Assembly: GCA_937930135.1 (NCBI GenBank)
Contig: CALGVO010000182.1
Span: forward strand, 1 to 60,854
Direction: 5' to 3'
DNA length: 60,854 bases
Origin: an uncultured Synechococcus sp.
GTDB lineage: Bacteria; Cyanobacteriota; Cyanobacteriia; PCC-6307; Cyanobiaceae
Shown piece by piece: positions 7,534 through 16,790 of this stretch (position 1 is its first letter; every line of letters starts with the position of its first letter). Made by a program: the position numbers and the translations under genes. The notes under the pieces are model-generated. The model saw only the letters and a program-made list of their open reading frames with translations. It was not told the origin of the DNA and made no database searches.

Positions 7534-8511
7534 CACCTGGGAGCGGGGGCCGAGCTGGGTGACCACCTGCCCGGCACAGAGGGAGCCGATCCGGCCGCAG
7601 GTCTCCAGATCGAGCCCCTGGGTGTAGCCATGCAGGAAGCCGCCGGCATAGAGGTCACCGGCGCCGGTGGTGTCGATCAGATCCCCCAGCTTGTAGGCGG
7701 GAACGTCCCAGCGTTGATCACCGCTGAGCACCACGGAACCCTTCTCGCTGCGGGTGAGGGCGGCCACGTGGCAACACCCCTTCACCTGGGCCAGGGCGGC
7801 GTCGAAATCGTCTGTGCCGTACAGCGACGTGATCTCACTCTCGTTGGCGAACAACACATCCACATGACCGTTCACGAGATCCAGGAAGCTGTCGCGGTGC
7901 CGATCCACGCAGAAGCCATCGGAGAGTGACAGGGCCACCTGGCCTCCACTCTGCCGGCAGGTTTCCGCAGCGGAGATGAAGGCCCGTTTGGCGGCGGGGC
8001 TGTCCCAGAGATAGCCCTCCAGATAGAGCACCTTGGTGTCTCGCACCATCGAGAGGTCCAGGTCTTCCGGTTCGAGCTGCACCGAGGCTCCGAGGTAAGT
8101 GCACATCGTGCGCTGGGCATCGGGTGTGACCAGGATCAGGCAGCGGGCGGTGCTGGGGCCATCGATCGCTGCAGGGGTGTCAAAGCGTGTGCCGACGGCG
8201 CGGATGTCGTGACTGAAGATCTCGCCCAGCTGGTCGTTGCGGACCCTGCCGATGAAGCCGGCGCGGCTGCCCAGCTGCGCCAGGCCCGCGAGGGTATTGG
8301 CCGCCGACCCACCCGAGGTCTCCAGACCGCTGCCGCTGGCTTCATAGAGCGCATGGGCCTGGTTCTCATCCACCAGAGCCATGGCGCCCTTGTTCAGACC
8401 GTGCGTCTCAAGAAAGCTGTCATCGGTCTGCACGAGCACGTCCACGATCGCGTTTCCGATTCCCACCACATCCAGGGAGCAGTCGTGGTTGCTGAATCGG
8501 GGTGTCGTCAT
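7495..8511 (-). CDS. PfkB-family sugar or nucleoside kinase
   Basis: This 338-residue enzyme of the ribokinase fold carries the N-terminal signature VVGIGNAIVDVLVQTDD, the GGSAANTLAGLAQLG motif and the catalytic DTTGAGDLYAGGFL motif with the base Asp. The overall layout resembles the adenosine-kinase-like branch, but the substrate cannot be read from sequence. It follows purA by 58 bp on the same strand, which would suit a role in adenosine or purine salvage; that link is inference from position. Confidence 0.88.
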   Translation of the reverse strand: MTTPRFSNHDCSLDVVGIGNAIVDVLVQTDDSFLETHGLNKGAMALVDENQAHALYEASGSGLETSGGSAANTLAGLAQLGSRAGFIGRVRNDQLGEIFSHDIRAVGTRFDTPAAIDGPSTARCLILVTPDAQRTMCTYLGASVQLEPEDLDLSMVRDTKVLYLEGYLWDSPAAKRAFISAAETCRQSGGQVALSLSDGFCVDRHRDSFLDLVNGHVDVLFANESEITSLYGTDDFDAALAQVKGCCHVAALTRSEKGSVVLSGDQRWDVPAYKLGDLIDTTGAGDLYAGGFLHGYTQGLDLETCGRIGSLCAGQVVTQLGPRSQVSLQTLVREHLGS

Positions 8512-8569
8512 GGGGCCATCAGGGCGCGGAACAGCGGCAGTATCGCCCTTCGGGCGCTGCGGCGGTCGG

Positions 8570-9889
8570 TCAGGCGCTGAGCAGGGCCCGTTTCGGTCCG
8601 TGAATCGGATCCTCCACCACGATCGTCTGATCCCGACTGGCGCCCAGCGAGACGATGGCGATGGGCACTTCCATCAGATCGGCGAGGAAACGCAGGTAGG
8701 CCATCGCTTTTTCAGGCAGATCCTCCAGTCTGCGGCAATCGGCTGTGGAGCACTGCCAGCCCGGCAGGGTTTTGAAGATCGGCTTGCAACGGGAAAATTC
8801 CTCGGCGCAGCTGGGGAAATATTCGATCGTCTGCCCGTCGAGCTCGTAAGCCACACACACCTGGATGGCATCCAGCTCGTCGAGCACGTCCAGCTTGGTC
8901 ACCGCCAGACAATCGAGCCCATTCACCTCAACGGCATACCGACCGATCACCCCGTCAAACCAGCCACAGCGACGGCGGCGGCCGGTGGTGGTGCCGAATT
9001 CACCGCCGCGTTCGGTGAGCTGGTCGTTGAGGCTGCCGCTCAGTTCGGTGGGGAAAGGCCCTTCACCAACGCGGGTGGTGTAGGCCTTGGCTACACCGAT
9101 CACCCGGTCGATCAGGGTCGGACCGACGCCGGCGCCGATGCAGGCACCTCCGGACACCGGGTTGGAGGAGGTGACGTAGGGATAGGTGCCATGGTCAAGG
9201 TCGAGCAGGGTTCCCTGTGCTCCTTCGAAAAGGATGTTCTTGCGATTCCGTGCCGCCGTGTGAATCGCCCGGGTGCAATCGACCACATGGGGGGCGAGGC
9301 GACGTCCGTAGCCGAGATATTCGTCGATCACCGCTTCCCCGTCGACGGGTTCCATGCCGTAAATGGTTTCGAGGAGTTGGTTCTTCTCCTTCAGGGGGCC
9401 TTCGAGGCGATCCCGCAGCCGCTGTTCATCCAGCAGGTCAATCACGCGAATGCCGCTGCGCTGTGACTTGTCGGCGTAGGTCGGGCCAATCCCCCGACCG
9501 GTGGTGCCGATGCGGCGATCACCGCGCTGCATCTCCATCGCCTGATCCAGCAGGCGGTGATACGGCATGGTCACGTGGGCCGTCGACGCCAGCTGCAGGC
9601 CGGAGATATCGATGCCGTTCTCGATCAGCATGTCGAGCTCCCCAAGCATCACCTTGGGGTCCACCACCGTTCCTGAACCGATCAGACAGATGGTGTCGGG
9701 ATAGAGAATGCCGGAAGGAATGAGGTGCAGTTTGAGCACCTGTCCGTCCACCACGATGGTGTGGCCAGCGTTGACACCCCCTTGATAGCGGACGACCACA
9801 TCGGCGGAACGACTCAGAAGATCGGTGATCTTCCCTTTTCCTTCGTCACCCCACTGCGCACCGATGACGACAACGTTGGCCAAAGACAC
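8570..9889 (-). CDS. purA: Adenylosuccinate synthetase
   Basis: PurA joins IMP and aspartate using GTP, the first committed step to AMP. The 439-residue protein opens with ANVVVIGAQWGDEGKGKITD, the GTP-binding and catalytic loop. It also shows GVNAGHTIVVDG, RGIGPTYADK and GRRRRCGWFD, all diagnostic. The length is normal. It is transcribed ahead of the PfkB kinase. Confidence 0.98.
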   Translation of the reverse strand: MSLANVVVIGAQWGDEGKGKITDLLSRSADVVVRYQGGVNAGHTIVVDGQVLKLHLIPSGILYPDTICLIGSGTVVDPKVMLGELDMLIENGIDISGLQLASTAHVTMPYHRLLDQAMEMQRGDRRIGTTGRGIGPTYADKSQRSGIRVIDLLDEQRLRDRLEGPLKEKNQLLETIYGMEPVDGEAVIDEYLGYGRRLAPHVVDCTRAIHTAARNRKNILFEGAQGTLLDLDHGTYPYVTSSNPVSGGACIGAGVGPTLIDRVIGVAKAYTTRVGEGPFPTELSGSLNDQLTERGGEFGTTTGRRRRCGWFDGVIGRYAVEVNGLDCLAVTKLDVLDELDAIQVCVAYELDGQTIEYFPSCAEEFSRCKPIFKTLPGWQCSTADCRRLEDLPEKAMAYLRFLADLMEVPIAIVSLGASRDQTIVVEDPIHGPKRALLSA

Positions 9890-9977
9890 TGCGGCCCGAA
9901 GCCGCCAATCTGCACAATCCGACAGCTTTACAGATCCACCACCCTTCGGTCAAAAGAAAGCCAGTGGTCCGCAGTGC

Positions 9978-10415
9978 TCAGCTGCCGCGCACGGCCGCCC
10001 GCTCCGCTTTGGTGAGCTCTTTGTCGACCCGCTCTTTGAGGCCCTCAGGCAGAGGGCGATTGGCGTAGGTGTTGTAGTGGCCGGCGAGGGAGTTCAGGGC
10101 CGTCTGCATGGTGGTGAAGGACGCGAGTCCGTTCACCTGGGGACGCGGCCGGTACCGCGACATGTAGTCGTTGATCAGCGTGCGGGCTTCCGCCTCCGCT
10201 TCTGACCGTTGGGCATCATCCTGCGGAAGAGCAATGGTGGCCTGCAGTGTGTGGGCCACCGCCACGGTGTCTTCGACGTAATCACCGCTGAGGCCGGAGG
10301 CTGAGGCCCCCGAGCAGGCCGTGAGCAGCAGGGCAACGCTGAGGGTGACGGCCAGTGCTGCCGTCGTTGCCGCCTTGAGCAACTTGTTCGTCAGGCGAAG
10401 CAGGGCGGTGAGCAT
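9978..10415 (-). CDS. psb27: Photosystem II assembly lipoprotein Psb27
   Basis: Psb27 is a lumenal lipoprotein that binds CP43 in photosystem II assembly and repair intermediates, before the Mn cluster is built. Started at ATG 10415 the product has 145 residues. A hydrophobic signal peptide ends in the lipobox LLTACSG (Cys34), followed by the Psb27 helical bundle (GDYVEDTVAVAHTLQATI, ARTLINDYMSRYRPRPQV). The lipobox argues for a lipid-anchored lumenal protein. A longer reading frame upstream has no family similarity. Confidence 0.93.
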   Translation of the reverse strand: MLTALLRLTNKLLKAATTAALAVTLSVALLLTACSGASASGLSGDYVEDTVAVAHTLQATIALPQDDAQRSEAEAEARTLINDYMSRYRPRPQVNGLASFTTMQTALNSLAGHYNTYANRPLPEGLKERVDKELTKAERAAVRGS

Positions 10416-10476
10416 GGCGACGGATGAGCTCACAGGACTGTAAGGGTGTCGGCGAAGAGGCCTGGATGCGCCCGGT

Positions 10477-12261
<1,785 letters not shown>

Positions 12262-12352
12262 GAGCGTGATTCAGCAAGAAGCGGGAAATTACCACCGCCT
12301 CAGAGAGGGTCGATCTGCGAAGTGGACCCGATCCGGTAGGGAGGGAGTGACG

Positions 12353-12389
12353 ACTGAGTCTCAACTGCTAACGTCCCTGAGACTTCAGT
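12353..12389. promoter_or_regulatory. Inverted repeat upstream of the 12.4 kb regulator-like gene
   Basis: ACTGAGTCTCA (12353-12363) and TGAGACTTCAGT (12378-12389) are inverted copies differing by one inserted base, separated by 14 bp. The spacer contains TAACGT, a possible -10 element, and the right arm ends 18 bp before the ATG at 12408. It could be an operator for the encoded HTH-like protein or a leader hairpin. Confidence 0.5.
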
Positions 12390-12407
12390 CACCATCGGAC
12401 TTGCTCC

Positions 12408-12872
12408 ATGTTCTCACGGCCGGTCGACCCCAGCCTTTCCGCCCCCGCTGGCACGGTTGACCCCTCCGTCGATGTGGATGCGGTGATGTCGCGTTCCGAT
12501 GCCCTTGTCGGCATCGAAGATGTTCAGAAATCGCTCAATCGTTCCCGTGCTTCGGTGTATCGCTACACCAACACCGATCCGAGAAATCTCAATCCCCCCT
12601 TCAATCCCCGCAAGCTCAATCCTGAATACCGAAGCGATCAAAAAGATCCGCTTTTGTTCCACCCCAACGAGGTGGCTCGATTCGCTAAGGATGTGCTGCG
12701 GATCAAAGAGGTCACTGTTGAGGTTCTGAATTCACCCTCAACGGCCACGCAGCAATGCCTTGGGGCGATTCTTGAGGAGTTACGATTGATTCGTTCTCAT
12801 CTGGAAGGCCTGCAAGAGCCCCCTTCCGACCTCGCCTCCCGGCGTGAGCGTCAGGATCGCTCCGCTGCCTGA
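12408..12872 (+). CDS. Putative DNA-binding protein with short HTH-like segment
   Basis: This 154-residue soluble protein contains IEDVQKSLNRSRASVYRYTN (about residues 36-55), which looks like a helix-turn-helix of the resolvase or MerR recognition type: a helix, a turn, then an Arg/Ser/Tyr recognition helix. A stretch rich in Asn, Pro and Arg follows, and the C-terminal part is helical (TQQCLGAILEELRLIRSHL). Its place between proS and ppa matches my memory of a conserved picocyanobacterial gene sometimes called resolvase-like. The catalytic Ser of a resolvase is absent, so a regulator is more likely than an enzyme. Confidence 0.65.
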   Translation: MFSRPVDPSLSAPAGTVDPSVDVDAVMSRSDALVGIEDVQKSLNRSRASVYRYTNTDPRNLNPPFNPRKLNPEYRSDQKDPLLFHPNEVARFAKDVLRIKEVTVEVLNSPSTATQQCLGAILEELRLIRSHLEGLQEPPSDLASRRERQDRSAA

Positions 12873-13031
12873 CAGTGGTTGTTGCGGCAGGTTCGCCGAC
12901 AGCTGTCTGAAAAAGGTGTCATAGTAATAGAACCCTCTTCTGCTCTACGGCGGGAGTTGTGGTTCTCGACGCTCTCATCACAAGCCTCTACAAGGGTTCG
13001 AAGCGCTCGGGATGTCCCCTCATCCACCTGC

Positions 13032-13301
13032 ATGGACCCCGAACCTCCTCACGGTTCCCAACCCGACCTTTCGGCCCAGGACAGCCTCGATCTCGCAGGC
13101 CCGACACTTGTTCTCATCGGATTTGCCATTGCGGTTGCCACTGTCGGTGTTCCGATGTTGGCTGTGTTGATCGACCGGCCAGCCCGAGGTGTCCACCCCG
13201 CCATGGTTCAGGAACGCGATGGATCTGCGCTCCCTCCCCCCTTCGCCATCACCCGGCTTGGTGAACCTGCTGGTGGAAATCCCGGCAGGCAGCCGGAATA
13301 A
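13032..13301 (+). CDS. Small single-pass membrane protein overlapping ppa
   Basis: Started at ATG 13032 (MDPEPPHGSQPDLSAQDSLD) this is an 89-residue protein with one membrane segment (about residues 23-47, PTLVLIGFAIAVATVGVPML) between an acidic, proline-rich N-terminus and a polar tail. Its last 83 bp overlap the start of ppa in another frame. The hydrophobic segment and its acidic preface look like real coding, but I do not know a function. Confidence 0.5.
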   Translation: MDPEPPHGSQPDLSAQDSLDLAGPTLVLIGFAIAVATVGVPMLAVLIDRPARGVHPAMVQERDGSALPPPFAITRLGEPAGGNPGRQPE

Positions 13302-13731
13302 ATACGAGTATTTCGCCGATGCCGGTGTGATGGCCCTGGATCGGGTCCTGCACTCGTCGGTGAAATATCCCTTTGATTACGGCTTCATTCCCAACACTCT
13401 TGCCGAAGACGGGTCTCCCCTCGACGCGATGGTGATCATGGAGGAGCCCACCTTTGCTGGCTGCCTGATCTGCGCCAGGCCGATCGGTGTTCTCGACATG
13501 CATGACACCGGCCACTACGACGGCAAGATCCTCTGCGTGCCTGTGGCGGACCCCCGCCAGCGGAGCATCACCAGCATCCGCCAGATCGCACCGAACCAGC
13601 TTGAGGATGTGGCGGAGTTTTTTCGTGTCTACAAGAACCTCGAGGGCCGGGTGACAGTGATCGGTGGCTGGCGAGACGCCGATGCGGTGGCGCCCCTGCT
13701 GGACTCCTGCATCCGGGCGGCTCAGGCGTGA
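13219..13731 (+). CDS. ppa: Inorganic pyrophosphatase, soluble family I
   Basis: Ppa hydrolyses pyrophosphate released by biosynthesis. Started at ATG 13219 (MDLRSLPPSPSPGLVNLLVE) it has 170 residues. The family core is clear: EIPAGSRNKYEY, DRVLHSSVKYPFDYGFIPNT with the catalytic Tyr, and DGSPLDAMVI with a metal-binding Asp. ADPRQ and YKNLEG follow further on. An ATG 30 bp upstream is less likely because the family N-terminus begins at MDLR. The start lies inside the preceding small membrane-protein gene. Confidence 0.93.
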   Translation: MDLRSLPPSPSPGLVNLLVEIPAGSRNKYEYFADAGVMALDRVLHSSVKYPFDYGFIPNTLAEDGSPLDAMVIMEEPTFAGCLICARPIGVLDMHDTGHYDGKILCVPVADPRQRSITSIRQIAPNQLEDVAEFFRVYKNLEGRVTVIGGWRDADAVAPLLDSCIRAAQA

Positions 13732-13811
13732 AGAGCCAAGTTCCGTTGCAGACCCGCGGGGATGGGCCTGGAAGCTTGTAAGTTGGTGCGCGCCCAGCAT
13801 GTGAACGACCC

Positions 13812-14171
13812 GTGCCCACCATCCGTTTCGAGCAGGAAGGCCAGCAGGTCGGTTGCATTGAAGGTGCCAATCTCCGCAAGGCGGCCCTTGATGCCGGCAT
13901 CAATCCCTACAAGGGACTGAACAATCTCAACAACTGTGGCGGCGTCGGTCAGTGCGGCACCTGTGTGGTGGAGGTGCTGGAGGGTGCTCAGAACCTCTCG
14001 CCCCGCAGCGACGTTGAGGAGGTGTATCTGGCTGATCGCCCTGCCAACTACCGCCTCAGCTGCCGCACCAGCGTCAATGGTGATGTCACCGTTCGCACCC
14101 GTCCTGATGACGGTGTCGGCAAGGGGTCGAACTCCCTTCTGGGCGCTCTCAAATCCCTGATCGGCCGCTGA
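13812..14171 (+). CDS. [2Fe-2S] ferredoxin
   Basis: This 119-residue plant-type ferredoxin starts at a GTG (13812). The cluster ligands are Cys42, Cys48 and Cys51 in NCGGVGQCGTC, plus Cys84 in YRLSCRTSVNG. The spacing between the first two Cys is six residues, as in the chloroplast and cyanobacterial small ferredoxin paralogues rather than the main PetF. A C-terminal tail of about 20 residues ends LLGALKSLIGR, amphipathic and possibly membrane-touching. The partner is unknown. The next gene, a thiol-motif protein, starts 6 bp downstream. Confidence 0.9.
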   Translation: MPTIRFEQEGQQVGCIEGANLRKAALDAGINPYKGLNNLNNCGGVGQCGTCVVEVLEGAQNLSPRSDVEEVYLADRPANYRLSCRTSVNGDVTVRTRPDDGVGKGSNSLLGALKSLIGR

Positions 14172-14177
14172 TCGCCG

Positions 14178-14537
14178 GTGACCGGCCTGACGATCTGGAG
14201 TTACTCCCGCTGTTCCACCTGTCGTAAGGCTCTGGCCTGGCTTCAGGAGAGGGGGATTGAGGTGACCCCCCACGACATCACGGTGAGCCCTCCCGATCGG
14301 GACCTGCTAACTCGTGCTCTGGCGCAGTTTGGCCGGCGCCAACCGCTCCTCAACACCAGTGGTCAGAGTTATCGCGCTCTGGGTGCGGCCAGAGTCAAGG
14401 CCATGACGGATGCCCAGGTCCTCGACGCCCTTGCCGCCGACGGCAAATTGATCAAACGGCCATTTGTGGAACTCCCTGACGGCCGTTTCCTTGTCGGCTT
14501 CAATGCCGAGATGTGGAGCGAGGCGCTTCCTCAGTGA
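14178..14537 (+). CDS. Spx/MgsR/ArsC-family thioredoxin-fold protein
   Basis: This 119-residue protein starts at a GTG (14178). CSTC (Cys12, Cys15) sits in the loop after the first strand (LTIWSYSRCSTCRKALAWL), as in Spx and the YffB/ArsC group. KRPFVELPDGRFLVGF matches the conserved IKRPhh-ELxDGxxLVGF motif. The lack of the ArsC arginine triad that I can recognise favours a regulator or reductase of unknown substrate over an arsenate reductase. It is coupled to the ferredoxin gene and overlaps the convergent next gene by 38 bp. Confidence 0.85.
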   Translation: MTGLTIWSYSRCSTCRKALAWLQERGIEVTPHDITVSPPDRDLLTRALAQFGRRQPLLNTSGQSYRALGAARVKAMTDAQVLDALAADGKLIKRPFVELPDGRFLVGFNAEMWSEALPQ

Positions 14538-16005
14538 AGCTGAGCCCATCGAGTTCTGTGATCAGCTGATCCACGCCTCCCTGATCGCGCAGCTGTTGCA
14601 CGCTGTTGCGTTTCAGCTCCTCGAGAAAGGCCGCCACCAGCTCCTGGCTCCTCTCCAGCACGGGACCCTGCTCCAGGGTGCGCGCCAACTCCTCCCAGAA
14701 ACGATCGAGTGCCTCCAGGGCCAGATCGTCCATCTGGGCGTCCCGTCGTCCCAGGCGTTGACCGGTCTGTCGCGATAGGTCGAGAAAGGCGTCGACCATG
14801 CCGGTTGCCAGCTGGCGACTGATGCCGTTTTCCGCCCGTTGCACCGCCGCCAGTTCACGCAACGGAGCCGGCACCATGGCATCGCTCATGCTGCGCTGCA
14901 GCGCGTGGCTGAACAGGGCCACGAGTTGGGGACGCATGCCCGGGCCCACCTGGGCGAGCAACAGGGGAATCCACAGCCTGATCAGTTCGGCAAGCTCCCG
15001 CTCGCCGTTGTCATCCACCGACTGGTGACTGCAGAGTCCGCGGATTCTCTGGGGCAGCAGCGGCGAGCGGATCACACCTTGCACAGCATCGAGGATCCGC
15101 AGGGTGAGCACTTCGAACAGCTCCAGGGCCAGCAGGGCGACGACGCCGCGACTCACCACCGTTCGCAGCGGTTCCAGCTGAATCAGACGGCTGCTGGACA
15201 GCCGCTCGGTGACCGGGATGATCCGCAGCAGGCGCCAGAACGGCAACAGCAGCGGCAGGTCGATCCAACGCCGCAACAGGGCATCCCGCCAGGTGATTGC
15301 CGGGAAGCGATGTTTGAGTCGAATCGCTCGGATCAGGATGTCGAGGAGGAACAACACCTGAAACGGGGTGTCGATGCGCCAGGCGTGGTCGATCGGCTGC
15401 CCGTTCTCATCGATGCCACGCCAGTAATTGGTGGCGGCCAGCGGCAGGATCTGGCGGTTCCAGAATTCATGCTCCTGTTCCCAGCCGCCGTCAGCGAGTT
15501 GGTCGTCGCTCAGGAGACGGGCGGCCGCTTGTTTGGCCGAATCAAGGCCGGCGCGGGCGCGCAGACGATTCTTCAGTTTTTCGAGAGTGCCGGCCTGGCC
15601 AGAGCCGATGAAGGGGTTCTCGTCGATGAGCTGGCTGTTGCGCACCACCATTTCCAGGCGCAGCTGCTGCGCGGCGGGGCTGTTGATGCCCTGGCGGTCG
15701 GCCACCTGCGCGAGTTGGCGGAAGTGGGCGATGTAGGCGGCTGTGTCGCGATGAGGTTCGATGCCCTTCACCCGGTCATAGGCCGGGGTGATGTCGGGGA
15801 TCCAGGGCAGCGGCACGGCCAACGGCACCGACGGCAGCGGGTAGAGGTTGCGCTGCAGCCAGAAGGTGCGCAGCGGCACATAGGTCACATCGAACACCAC
15901 CCAGGCCAGGTTGGCGCTGGCGATCAGCGCCAGCAGTCGATCCCAGCGCCGCCAGAAGCGTTCGCTTGAGGAGGGTTTCAGCGCTTGCCAGCGGGGTCGA
16001 ACCAT
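14500..16005 (-). CDS. Large membrane protein with a voltage-sensor-like segment, unknown function
   Basis: This 501-residue protein has hydrophobic segments near residues 23-45, 214-228, 248-263 and 286-302. It also has a soluble middle domain (80-210) and a helical C-terminal half (310-490). The stretch from LFLLDILIRAIRL through WIDLPLLLPFWRLLRIIPV (about 218-264) resembles the S2 end, S3 and S4 of ion-channel voltage sensors, with an Asp in S3 and two Arg in the S4-like helix. No pore signature is visible. I do not recognise a characterised family. It is divergent from lepB. Confidence 0.7.
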   Translation of the reverse strand: MVRPRWQALKPSSSERFWRRWDRLLALIASANLAWVVFDVTYVPLRTFWLQRNLYPLPSVPLAVPLPWIPDITPAYDRVKGIEPHRDTAAYIAHFRQLAQVADRQGINSPAAQQLRLEMVVRNSQLIDENPFIGSGQAGTLEKLKNRLRARAGLDSAKQAAARLLSDDQLADGGWEQEHEFWNRQILPLAATNYWRGIDENGQPIDHAWRIDTPFQVLFLLDILIRAIRLKHRFPAITWRDALLRRWIDLPLLLPFWRLLRIIPVTERLSSSRLIQLEPLRTVVSRGVVALLALELFEVLTLRILDAVQGVIRSPLLPQRIRGLCSHQSVDDNGERELAELIRLWIPLLLAQVGPGMRPQLVALFSHALQRSMSDAMVPAPLRELAAVQRAENGISRQLATGMVDAFLDLSRQTGQRLGRRDAQMDDLALEALDRFWEELARTLEQGPVLERSQELVAAFLEELKRNSVQQLRDQGGVDQLITELDGLSFTEEAPRSTSRH

Positions 16006-16019
16006 GGGCGATTCTGGCG

Positions 16020-16790
16020 ATGGCCAGCCTAGGAGCCGACACCGGTTACGCCTATCCTGCCGTTTCCAATCCGTGTTGTAGCGAGTTGTCCGACGCGCAG
16101 AGGGATCCGAGCCCGGAGGGCCAGACCAGTGATCCGAGCCCGCGGCGCTCCCACCCGTTCTGGGATTTCTGGGGGCCGGTGCTGTTCACCCTCGCCCTCT
16201 ACCTGGGTATCAGGCACTGGATTGCTGAAGCCCGCTTTATTCCGTCCGGTTCCATGCTGCCGGGTCTGCAGATTCAGGATCGCCTGCTGGTGGAGAAGCT
16301 CACCTACCGGCAGCGTTCCCCCCGCCGAGGTGAAATCGTTGTGTTCAATTCTCCCTATTCCTTCGATCCGGCACTGAAATCCACTGCGTCACCTTCGCCG
16401 TTGCAATGCGCCCTGGCCAACTTTCCCTTGCTGGGTCTGATCCCCGGTCTTGGTGATCCGGCCTGTGACGCCTACATCAAGCGTGTGGTGGCGGTGGCCG
16501 GCGATCAGGTGGTGGTGAATCCGCGGGGCGAGGTGAGTGTGAATGGCAAGGCTGTACCCGAGCCCTATGTGAGCAACAACTGCCCGCTGGATGCGCAGGG
16601 GATGAGCCGTTGCCGCACGCTCAACGTCACCGTGCCCCAGGGCCATGTGCTGGTGCTCGGCGATAACCGGAGCAACAGCTGGGATGGCCGGTACTGGCCC
16701 GGGGGCCCCTTTCTGCCTGAAAAAGAGATCCTCGGCCGTGCTGTGTGGCGTTTCTGGCCCCTCAATCGCAGTGGGTCTCTGGGGTCATGA
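16020..16790 (+). CDS. lepB: Signal peptidase I
   Basis: LepB cleaves signal peptides of exported proteins at the membrane. The catalytic Ser is in FIPSGSMLPGLQ and the catalytic Lys in YIKRVVAVAGD, with the box E sequence GDNRSNSWDGRYWPGG following. One N-terminal membrane anchor (FWGPVLFTLALYLGIRHWI) is present. The ATG at 16020 gives 256 residues; a TTG at 16086 would give about 234 and leave room for a promoter near 16045-16060, so the start is uncertain. The 3' end overlaps the next gene by 29 bp. Confidence 0.93.
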   Translation: MASLGADTGYAYPAVSNPCCSELSDAQRDPSPEGQTSDPSPRRSHPFWDFWGPVLFTLALYLGIRHWIAEARFIPSGSMLPGLQIQDRLLVEKLTYRQRSPRRGEIVVFNSPYSFDPALKSTASPSPLQCALANFPLLGLIPGLGDPACDAYIKRVVAVAGDQVVVNPRGEVSVNGKAVPEPYVSNNCPLDAQGMSRCRTLNVTVPQGHVLVLGDNRSNSWDGRYWPGGPFLPEKEILGRAVWRFWPLNRSGSLGS

